DNA of 64,000 nucleotides from Magnetococcales bacterium DCbin4 (GTDB lineage Bacteria; Pseudomonadota; Magnetococcia; Magnetococcales; UBA8363): NCBI GenBank assembly GCA_002753735.1, contig PEAN01000008.1, positions 1 to 64,000 of the forward strand, read 5' to 3'. Shown piece by piece: positions 38,230 to 46,852 of this stretch (position 1 is its first letter; each line of letters starts with the position of its first letter). The notes under the pieces were generated by a model. It saw only the letters and a program-made list of their open reading frames with translations, ran no database searches and was not told where the DNA came from. The position numbers and the translations under genes were made by a program.

Positions 38230-38955
38230 ATGGCGGCATATGTTCTTTTGCTTGAAGATGATCCGAGCATGCGATTTTTGCTGGGATCCTATCTGGAAAA
38301 ATCGGGGTTCCGGGTGACGACCGCAGCCAATGCAGCGGATTTTTTCGCAGCCTGTGCGCGACACATGCCCGATTGCGTACTGCTGGATCTGGGGTTGCCG
38401 GATGAAGATGGATTGGTGGTTGCACGCAAGATCAGACAACGCTCGGATGTTCCCATGATCATCGTCACCTCCCGTCAAGAAGAGTCCGACCGTCTGACCG
38501 GGCTGGAGCTGGGTGCGGATGACTATGTGGTCAAACCATTTCACCCACGCGAGTTGATCGCCCGCATCCACAACCTTCTTCAACGATCCTCACGCCGCAG
38601 TGCCACCACGGACCCGGTCCCCTCCACCCCATCCTCGGGGGTTCCCTTCGGTGAATTGTTGATCGATTTCGGCAAGCGGCAATTGGTCGTCATCAAGGAC
38701 CATCAAGCGATTGTTCTGACACCGGGCGAATTCGATTGCCTTGCCGCCCTGATCCTGGCCAAGGGCAACTTTGTGACGCGCGATCAGCTCAAGGATGCCA
38801 TTTCCAACCGTGAGGATCCGCCCGATGATCGTACCGTCGATTCGATCATCTGCAAGATCAGACGAAAGATCAAACAGGCAGGATGCCGTTCCGACAAGAT
38901 TCGCACCGTCCGTGGTCACGGCTACCAGATCGATAGTGACGCTTTTGGTGCATGA
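38230..38955 (+). CDS. OmpR/PhoB-family response regulator
   Basis: VLLLEDDPSMRFLLGSYL; LLDLGLPDEDGL; wHTH LTPGEFDCLAALILAKGNFVTRDQL...RTVDSIICKIRRKI...IRTVRGHGYQI. Confidence 0.93.
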   Translation: MAAYVLLLEDDPSMRFLLGSYLEKSGFRVTTAANAADFFAACARHMPDCVLLDLGLPDEDGLVVARKIRQRSDVPMIIVTSRQEESDRLTGLELGADDYVVKPFHPRELIARIHNLLQRSSRRSATTDPVPSTPSSGVPFGELLIDFGKRQLVVIKDHQAIVLTPGEFDCLAALILAKGNFVTRDQLKDAISNREDPPDDRTVDSIICKIRRKIKQAGCRSDKIRTVRGHGYQIDSDAFGA

Positions 38956-38967
38956 ACGGGATCAAGA

Positions 38968-39011
38968 AGGAAAAGGGGTCTGGCGGAGTTTCCCAGGCCC
39001 CTTTTTTTTTC
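38968..39011 (+). terminator. Rho-independent terminator
   Basis: GGGGTCTGGcggagtttCCCAGGCCCCttttttttt. Confidence 0.8.
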
Positions 39012-39075
39012 ATAAAGATTGCCCGGATCATCTCCGGTCGACCCCGATGGGAATTGCTTCAAACGTGTTGATTGA

Positions 39076-40161
39076 TTAATCCAATCCACCCGAATGATAG
39101 AAGCCCTGGGTGGTTTCGGTAGCCCCATCGGTGACACCGATCAGACAACGGGGAACCATGGGAAAGTTCGGAGTCAGATAGTAGACATAGGCTGCCGTTT
39201 CCCCACCCAGGGTCTTGAGGTCGGGATTGGTATTGGGCGCTTCATTGCACAGACCAAGGGCCGTGGTCGATGTCCCCAGGGTGCTGGGTCCGGTATAGAC
39301 GAAATCACCAAGGGTCTTGTTGGCGGGCAGGGTCGCTTGGGTGAAGGTGGTTCCCGAAGTGACGAGGGTGGTCATGTCAGCCGAAAAATTGCCCAGGGCA
39401 TTGGACGTATCGGTTGTGTTGGTCGTTGGCCGACCCGTCGCCGCAGCGGTGACGACCGAATAACTGGCATAGACCCCTTTTTGCACGACGATGGGATATC
39501 CGTCCCGAGCATATCCCACGCCGGTGGCGGTGCTGGGAAGGTTGTTCCATGCGTTGGCGGAGTTCGAGGCCATGGGATTGCAGGTGATCGCCGCAGTGCC
39601 GCTACCCCAGGAAATGCCGCAGGGTATGGCATGGTAGTGATAGGCGTTGGGATTCGACTGGGAGTGGCCATTATGGGTGTCGAAGCCCAGACGTTTGGTC
39701 GCATAGGGACTGCCGGGAGTGCTGGGATCGGTTTGCAGCCGGCCTTCCAGACGGAACGAGCATGCATTGGAAGCGGAACGGTTGGTCGTCTCACAGGTGC
39801 TGGTCAAAGGGTCGAAGGGGACCCCATCCAGGGCCACACCCAGACTGTTGGCCAGTCCAAGGGGGGTGTAGACTGGAGAAGCAGCCGTTCCCGCCAGTGT
39901 GGGAGCGCCGGGGATATAGTAGGTATTCGATACTGCGGCTGGTGTATGGGTATAGGTCCAGGTGGGGAATCCCGCTGAGTTCCCATCCCCATAGAAAGGG
40001 GTACCATCACTGGTGACCGTGTATACGACCATCGATTTACCAGCGATTGTTTTCGTCGTCGTCGTCGATGAAACGTCTGCATCTGCATTCGCCGTCTGGC
40101 TCGCAAGCGATCCAAAAAGCCCCCCCAACAGTACAACTGTCATTGCTTGTTTACGAGTCAT
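39076..40161 (-). CDS. Secreted YHYH-domain protein
   Basis: Signal peptide MTRKQAMTVVLLGGLFGSLASQTANA; DTHNGHSQSNPNAYHYHAIPCGI. Confidence 0.85.
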   Translation of the reverse strand: MTRKQAMTVVLLGGLFGSLASQTANADADVSSTTTTKTIAGKSMVVYTVTSDGTPFYGDGNSAGFPTWTYTHTPAAVSNTYYIPGAPTLAGTAASPVYTPLGLANSLGVALDGVPFDPLTSTCETTNRSASNACSFRLEGRLQTDPSTPGSPYATKRLGFDTHNGHSQSNPNAYHYHAIPCGISWGSGTAAITCNPMASNSANAWNNLPSTATGVGYARDGYPIVVQKGVYASYSVVTAAATGRPTTNTTDTSNALGNFSADMTTLVTSGTTFTQATLPANKTLGDFVYTGPSTLGTSTTALGLCNEAPNTNPDLKTLGGETAAYVYYLTPNFPMVPRCLIGVTDGATETTQGFYHSGGLD

Positions 40162-41324
40162 TATTTCGCTCCTCAATTCGATTATTATTTTGAAACAGGA
40201 CGATCCAGAGTATATGTTCCTTCAGACGCAATGGATCAGTTGCGGCGGATTATGATCTGTAGATTGATCAAAGTCAAACAATAAAAGCGCACAACTCCAG
40301 TAGAAATCATCAATGCTTTGAAATTGAAAAAAATAAACAATAAATAAATCAAAGTGTCATCAAGCATAACAAATTGTACACGACGTGCATCTGAAACAAA
40401 TGGACAGACACCCACAATGACAGGATGAAATGCCATAACCCAGTGACTCGCAACGGTGAATGAAATAATCGCATATCTTGACTGTAATTCCATGACATTC
40501 CATGGAGTGAACTTCAGATTGATGTTCTTTTACCAATCCTTGGGTACAGATGCCATCATTCAGTCTGTTTTAAAGTGCAAGCATGGAACGGCCCACCCCC
40601 GACTCAAAGAAATCGGAAGAAGAGAGAACAAGAGCACCTGAACGGAGCACAGAGGACAACTACCGCGTTCAACGGGTGTGTGTGGATTCTGTTACGAATG
40701 CCTCCAAAAGAATTCACTCGTGGTTGGATCATCGTCGCCTTTCCTCAACGAATCACTCAATAGACATGACAGACATATTCATAATTCCAAATACAGGCAC
40801 AATGGAAGGGGAATACGACGAATTATTGATATTTTGTTAACGGCATTTTGATGTATGATTGATTCTGCATGCTGCTACTGGCGTTATGAGCCATCCAGGC
40901 CCCATGAAACCGCTCGAATCATTATCATGTCAAATCCTTTCATGTGCGACTAAAATATCTAATTATTCCATAATATTAACCCATCATTGATCGTGGCGGC
41001 CCGCCCAACGGGGTTCTGGGATGAAGGTTCAAACCGAATCTGAAATGAATACACCATTCCGGTGAAATCATCATCTACACAAGTTCCTTTGAACCCGTCA
41101 AAATAAGAAGTGCAAACTGGTACAGGATAAAAACGGTTCATGCAAGCACGATAAACATTCCCTTATTGCACGAAGTATGATAAACCACAGGCCCACATCA
41201 TAAAGATCCGGCCATGGAAGGGTAGAGACAAGCCAGTTACGAAAAAGGCCGTCGATTGGATGTGTATTGATTTGCGGAACCCGGTGCATTTCCAATGTAA
41301 TCAAAGGCGAACGATCAATTGACA

Positions 41325-43343
41325 ATGTCCATGCGGTTTAACAAGATTCTATTGGTGATTCAAAGGTTCGGTGCGTGGGCCGCGTGGTCGATGGTATTGA
41401 TGCTCCATGGATGCAATACCCCGGGTACGTTTTTCGGCGTTGAAAATTCAAAAGCGGGATCGGGCGTCATGCAGGCGGACGGAACGCGTCAAGAGGTCCG
41501 TCGCGGCGAAAAACGATTCGAAGACATGATCGCCTCACGTATGAACTCCGGTTCGGAAGCGGACCGGCTGGCGACCGAAGCGGTCAAGTTCCTGAGCGAA
41601 AAAAAATATGAAGAAGCCTCGAAGAAGATCAATCAGGCTTTGAAACTTCGGGTTGATCGCTCCTATTACCACCTGATCAACGCCATGTCCTACCACCTGA
41701 TGCTTCAGGGGGGCAATGGGGGCACCATGGACCTGGCACAGCAAGGATATGAACTGGCAATCCAGTTTGATGGTGGCAATTGGATGGCCCATTATCTGTT
41801 GGCACGACTCTACATCGACAAGGGAAACTTTGATCTGGCGGTCAAACACCTTTCCGTCGCCATCCATCTCCATCCCGACGACCCCGACCTGCTCAACAGT
41901 TTCGTGTACGCCGCCTACCGTGCGGGAAAACCCGATCTGGCGGCAGGCGGAGTGCGGGGATTGGAACAGTTGCACGCCCTGAAGAGTCCGGAGGCATTGC
42001 GCAATGCTTCCGTAGTCATGGCGGCACTGGGTTCCAGGGAGGAGGCGCGGACCTATTTTTCCCGCATGAGCGAACAAGTCAGCGATCCGCATGTGATCAA
42101 ACTGGTGGACCGCCGCATCCAGGATTGGAACAACATGTACCGGATGCAATCCCAATCCCCCCCGATTCAATTGGAACCCGCAGGCAATTTCGGCAATGCC
42201 TTTGGGGGTGGGAGCAATCCTTTTGGAGGTTCCAAGGGTGGGGGAACGAATGCTGGGAATGCCACCTCCGGGGTACTTCTGACCAATCCGGGGACGGAAG
42301 ATAAGATGGTGGTAGTGGATGTTGTGCTGGTTCATACCGAAGAAAATTATTCGACGGCCAAGGGAATCAACCTCTTGAACGGCCTTCAGGTACAGTTTGG
42401 CAATTCGGCCAATGGCATTCCCGCCTTTGGCAGGGAGTGGAGCCGGAAACATGTGAAACCAACGGTGGTCACCAATCCCTCCGCCAGCGATATCGAGGCC
42501 CCCGTACGCTTTTCATTGGACAATCCGGATGAATCGGAGCGCGCCATCACCCGAGCACTGACCATCCCGGCCATTACCTATTCCCTCAATATTTTCAATG
42601 CCACCAACGAACGCAACGAAATCCTCGCCCGTCCCACCCTGGTGGCCCTGGCGGGGAAGCCTTCTGAATTTTTCTCGGGCGTGCAACTGGTCGCCGCGGC
42701 GGTATCAACGGGTGCCCAAGGGGGGGAATCGGTACGCATCGAAAAAGAGATCGGGGTCAAAATGACCGTTACCCCATCGTTCATGAACGATGGCCGCATC
42801 CGTCTTGGGATTGTTGCCGAGCGGACGTTCCTGAAAACACCGAGCAACGATGTCAACTTCACCTTCCGCATTGAAACCACGTTGAACAAGGTTGTGGCCA
42901 ATGTGGTCATGCGTTATGGCGAAACCCTCATTCTCGGGGGGTTGAGTGAAAAGGAAACCGAGAATTCGCGGGATGGAACCCCGTTCCTGCAGGATGTCCC
43001 CCTGCTGCAATATGCCTTTTCACGCAACGTCTCCACCGATTTCCAAAAATCGGTTCTCATTCTGTTGACCCCCCGTCCGGCGCAATATACCTACCAAACG
43101 GAAAAATCACGCCTCGAATACGAAAAATCGCTCGGAGAAGATGAACGGGAAGTGGATGCCCTGCGCGCACGCTATTCGGACTGGTTCAAACCCTATCCCA
43201 ACTGGGCGTCGATCTTCCATCACATGCAGGAAAACTCACTCTACCGGGAGTTCCGCACGGGAGATGTCACCCTGGAAAATTGGGCCGATCTGCGAACAAC
43301 ACAGGATCGGCTGCAACAGGTTCTTGATTTTCTTTATTATTGA
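41325..43343 (+). CDS. Lipoprotein with TPR repeats and C-terminal secretin domain
   Basis: TPR region EEASKKINQALKLRVDRSYYHLINAMSYHLM..; secretin signature NEILARPTLVALAGKPSEFFSGVQL...GVKMTVTPSFMNDGRIRLGIVAE...VMRYGETLILGGLSEKETE..DGTPFLQDVPLLQYAFSR. Confidence 0.85.
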   Translation: MSMRFNKILLVIQRFGAWAAWSMVLMLHGCNTPGTFFGVENSKAGSGVMQADGTRQEVRRGEKRFEDMIASRMNSGSEADRLATEAVKFLSEKKYEEASKKINQALKLRVDRSYYHLINAMSYHLMLQGGNGGTMDLAQQGYELAIQFDGGNWMAHYLLARLYIDKGNFDLAVKHLSVAIHLHPDDPDLLNSFVYAAYRAGKPDLAAGGVRGLEQLHALKSPEALRNASVVMAALGSREEARTYFSRMSEQVSDPHVIKLVDRRIQDWNNMYRMQSQSPPIQLEPAGNFGNAFGGGSNPFGGSKGGGTNAGNATSGVLLTNPGTEDKMVVVDVVLVHTEENYSTAKGINLLNGLQVQFGNSANGIPAFGREWSRKHVKPTVVTNPSASDIEAPVRFSLDNPDESERAITRALTIPAITYSLNIFNATNERNEILARPTLVALAGKPSEFFSGVQLVAAAVSTGAQGGESVRIEKEIGVKMTVTPSFMNDGRIRLGIVAERTFLKTPSNDVNFTFRIETTLNKVVANVVMRYGETLILGGLSEKETENSRDGTPFLQDVPLLQYAFSRNVSTDFQKSVLILLTPRPAQYTYQTEKSRLEYEKSLGEDEREVDALRARYSDWFKPYPNWASIFHHMQENSLYREFRTGDVTLENWADLRTTQDRLQQVLDFLYY

Positions 43344-45181
43344 TGACGGGGCCACGGCAAACCATGGGATATGACACATATTGGGTTCAACGGGGTTTTT
43401 CCGTCACAGTGCTGCTGTTATTCATGTTGACCCTGATCTCCTGTACCGCAAAAAACGCCGCCCAGTTCAAAAATGGCATGGGGTACGCCACCTGTACCTT
43501 CTGCGATCTGCGCTATGACGATTTTTCCCGGAGGGATCTTGAGAACGCCGATTTCTCGGGGGCTTATTTGTTCGGAACCAATTTTTCCTGGTCCATCGCC
43601 AGGAATTCCCGTTTTGAATCGGCAATCATGTATCAAGGTCGCATGGAGTGGGCCGATTTTGATGGCAGTGATTTTTCCAAGGCGTCCGTGGGTGGGACTG
43701 CGCTGTTCCGTTCAAGCTTTCGTCAGGCGCAACTGCGGCTGACCGACCTGTCCCACGCCAACCTGACAGGGATCGATCTGACCCGTGCTCACATGGTGAC
43801 GGCCATTTTGGAAGGGGTTGACCTGACCGATGCCCAGATGAGCGGCGTCAACCTGCGCAGCGCCACGCTGAGGGATGCCAACCTTTCCAATGCCCGTTTG
43901 CGCGATGCCGATCTCCAGGGGGCGGTCCTCACCCGGGCCAACCTTCAGGGAACCGATCTGAAGGGAGCCAATTTTACCGCAGCAGTCATGAACGATGCCT
44001 CCTTTGCCAATAGCTACGTGCATACGACCAATTTCCGCAAGACAAACCTCAATAATGCCGATTTCTCCAATGCGATCCTCGATGCGGTCAATTTCCAGGG
44101 AGCACGCCTGCGCCATGCCAACTTCAAAGGGGCGACGATTAAAAACGTCATCCTTCAGGGCGCCGACCTGTGCGGGGCCATCATGCCGGATGGACAACAG
44201 ATTCCCCCCTGTCCCGAGAAGGCGACTTCGTCACTGACGACCTCGGCCGCAGTGTCACAGATGACCTCGATCCCCCCTGCCGAAACCGGTCCGGCAACGG
44301 CAGATCCCGTAGTGCTCCTCCCCCGAACAGATGCGCCATCGGACATGACCCCCGTACCGCCATCCGGGGATCGCCCGCCCATCGATGCAACCTTGGCACC
44401 CGAGGGGAACGCCACCCTGGATCCTTCCGCCCAACCCACCCCACCGGTGATCGATGCGGCGGCGGTTCATCTCACGGTTCAGGACAACCGGAGGATGGTC
44501 GCCGTACCTGGAAACCTGTTCGCAAAAACAGAAAAAGGGATCCCAGCCGGAGTCATCGCGGAAACCCTGGATGTCATTCTCAAAAAAATGGGCTTCTCTC
44601 CCATCTACGTTTCGATGCCCATTGCCGAAATGCCGGAAGCGGTGGAAAACGGCTTTGTGGATGTTCTCGCCATGGCCCTTCCTACCGGGAAGTCGGCAGA
44701 AAAACTGCTGTTCACCGAACCGCTGATCGAAGAATTCAACACCGTTCTGGTGCGGCGGAATGAACCTTTTGCCCTTGAACGGATTGCAGATCTCCATGAA
44801 CGCAAACTTGGCGGTCGTGAGGGATATATCTACCCGTTGTTAAAGAAAGATCCCGAAATCAAGTTACAACTGTTCTCGTCCGACGGCGAAATGATTCGTA
44901 ATCTGATTCTGGGAAAACTCGATGCGGTCATCATCAGCGGAATTTCCAATCTTTATGTGCTCCGTTCAGAAGGGATCATGGCTCAGTTGGATGTCCTGAA
45001 AAAAGCGGTGGGCATGGTCCCGATGCAAGCAGCGCTTTCCCCGGGTAAATTTTCCCGGAAGGAGCTTGAACTCTTCAACAAGTCCCTGAAGGAATTCAAA
45101 CAGGGAACGGAATGGAATGCGGTATTGGAGCATAATGGTCTTTCCGATCTGGTCCGTCCTTGGGAGGTCGCGTCTCCCTGA
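43340..45181 (+). CDS. Lipoprotein fusing pentapeptide repeats to a periplasmic solute-binding (SBP_bac_3-like) domain
   Basis: ATGA overlap with upstream secretin; lipobox LTLISC; long A(D/N)LxxAxL run; C-terminal ..GIPAGVIAETLDVILKKMGFSPIYVSMPIAEMPEAVENGFVDVLAMALPT..LLFTEPLIEEFNTVLVRR. Confidence 0.85.
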   Translation: MMTGPRQTMGYDTYWVQRGFSVTVLLLFMLTLISCTAKNAAQFKNGMGYATCTFCDLRYDDFSRRDLENADFSGAYLFGTNFSWSIARNSRFESAIMYQGRMEWADFDGSDFSKASVGGTALFRSSFRQAQLRLTDLSHANLTGIDLTRAHMVTAILEGVDLTDAQMSGVNLRSATLRDANLSNARLRDADLQGAVLTRANLQGTDLKGANFTAAVMNDASFANSYVHTTNFRKTNLNNADFSNAILDAVNFQGARLRHANFKGATIKNVILQGADLCGAIMPDGQQIPPCPEKATSSLTTSAAVSQMTSIPPAETGPATADPVVLLPRTDAPSDMTPVPPSGDRPPIDATLAPEGNATLDPSAQPTPPVIDAAAVHLTVQDNRRMVAVPGNLFAKTEKGIPAGVIAETLDVILKKMGFSPIYVSMPIAEMPEAVENGFVDVLAMALPTGKSAEKLLFTEPLIEEFNTVLVRRNEPFALERIADLHERKLGGREGYIYPLLKKDPEIKLQLFSSDGEMIRNLILGKLDAVIISGISNLYVLRSEGIMAQLDVLKKAVGMVPMQAALSPGKFSRKELELFNKSLKEFKQGTEWNAVLEHNGLSDLVRPWEVASP

Positions 45182-45369
45182 TCTGCACGTGTAATGGTCA
45201 TAATGAAAAGAGGGCTGCGGGATCGCCCCGGGACCATTATTATTTTTAATTTCATCGCTTCAAACAAGCCTTATGGGAAAGCCCCCAACGATTTTGATTT
45301 TTATGTTCAAAGGAGCAGTCATTTAGAACTATTATTTCCTGATCAGTTCCTTGATGATATGGAGCATTG

Positions 45370-46824
45370 ATGTTTTCCGTCGTCCGAAAAGCTTGGTTCC
45401 CAACGCTTTTAATCTTTCTTTCAATTTTCCTGCTGTATCAGGAAAATGCTATTATTCATTTTTTCACCCTTCCCCCCGAAGAAGAACAAACTTTTGCTCG
45501 TTCCTTCCATTCGATCATATGGTTGATGAACGCGCTGTGCATGATTCGTCTGGTCAACGTCCTGTTGTGGGACGGCGTGGTCGCAGGAGTTTCCGGAACC
45601 AAGGCACCCCGCTTGATCAAGCAACTCTCCAGTGTCGTCATTTTCTTCATCACCGTGGTTGGCATCGTGGGCGTTGTCCTGGAGAAGGATGTAACCGCTC
45701 TGTGGGCGACTTCAGGCGCAGTAGGTCTGGTGATTGGTTTTGCCGTTCAGGGGATCATCCTGGATACCGTATCGGGCCTTGCCATTCATTTTGAGAATAC
45801 CTTCAGTGTTGGTGATTGGGTTTTGCTCCATACCCGGGCGGGAAAATTTTTCGGCCAGGTCAAAGAGGTCAACTGGCGTGCCACCCGAATCCTGACCCTG
45901 GATAATACCCTGGTCCTGGTACCCAATCGAACGGTCACATCGATCATTCTGACCAACCTTTCCATGACCCCGGTACAGGTCTATGAACTCAAGTTTGTCT
46001 TTGATTTTTCGGTTCCGGTTGACCGGGCATTGCGGGTGTTGACATCGGGCGTCCTCAACGCCATCGGACCGGAAGGGATTTTGGAGACGCCCCGTCCCGA
46101 AGTTCTTCTCGGAGGGATCAATGATTTGGGCGTTGAATATTGCATGCGTTACGCCATTCAGCCGGCAAAAATCCCCCCCCCTACCGCGCAACATCTCGTA
46201 TTGGTGCATGTTCTGCGACATATCGACAAATCGGGTTTGACCCTTGCGTATCCCAAACGAGACGTGTTCACAACCCAAATGCCCTGGCGACAGAAAAACT
46301 GGGAGAGCCGCAATAAGGTTGAATTACTTGGGAAATGTGATCTTTTCTCCCAACTCCCCCCGGAAGCCCTGGAATTTATCGCAAGTCAGATGCAATTGAT
46401 CCAGTACCGGGTCCTGGACCATGTATTCCGACAGGGGGACAGTGGCGATTCAATGTTTATTCTGGCAGAGGGTCTGCTGGACGTTTTTGTGACCCGGGAG
46501 GAGCCATCCCACCGGGTACGGATCGCTCAGATCAGCCCAGGGGGTGTATTTGGGGAGATGTCGGTCCTGACAGGGGAAGAACGAACTGCGACCGTCACCG
46601 CGGCACATAATTCATTGGTCGGTGAGATCGGCAAGGAATGCATCAAGGATTTGCTCAACCAGCATCATGAGTTTGCCTCGACCATTTCACGATTCATTGC
46701 GGAGCGGATGTTCCAAACCCAGCAGACCCTCTCCACGCCACGGGAGGAACGGGAAAAAATCATGGCAAGCACATCACATTCGATGTTGGGGAAGATGAAG
46801 CAGTTTCTTGGCTTCGATGAGTGA
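45370..46824 (+). CDS. MscS-family mechanosensitive channel with C-terminal cyclic nucleotide-binding domain
   Basis: ALWATSGAVGLVIGFAVQGIILDTVSGLAIHFENTFSVGDWVLL; cNMP: FRQGDSGDSMFILAEGLLDVFV...GGVFGEMSVLTGEERTATVTA. Confidence 0.92.
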   Translation: MFSVVRKAWFPTLLIFLSIFLLYQENAIIHFFTLPPEEEQTFARSFHSIIWLMNALCMIRLVNVLLWDGVVAGVSGTKAPRLIKQLSSVVIFFITVVGIVGVVLEKDVTALWATSGAVGLVIGFAVQGIILDTVSGLAIHFENTFSVGDWVLLHTRAGKFFGQVKEVNWRATRILTLDNTLVLVPNRTVTSIILTNLSMTPVQVYELKFVFDFSVPVDRALRVLTSGVLNAIGPEGILETPRPEVLLGGINDLGVEYCMRYAIQPAKIPPPTAQHLVLVHVLRHIDKSGLTLAYPKRDVFTTQMPWRQKNWESRNKVELLGKCDLFSQLPPEALEFIASQMQLIQYRVLDHVFRQGDSGDSMFILAEGLLDVFVTREEPSHRVRIAQISPGGVFGEMSVLTGEERTATVTAAHNSLVGEIGKECIKDLLNQHHEFASTISRFIAERMFQTQQTLSTPREEREKIMASTSHSMLGKMKQFLGFDE

Positions 46825-46852
46825 CACGTTCAATTCCATCCAAGGTTACCTT

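Noticed and set aside
39094-39978. Plus-strand ORF (294 aa) opposite the YHYH gene
   Set aside because: The minus-strand YHYH protein has a signal peptide and family motif; the plus-strand translation is Gly-rich shadow
40180-41320. Possible genes in the 40.2-41.3 kb AT-rich gap
   Set aside because: Only short ORFs without motifs; no convincing RNA structure read by eye
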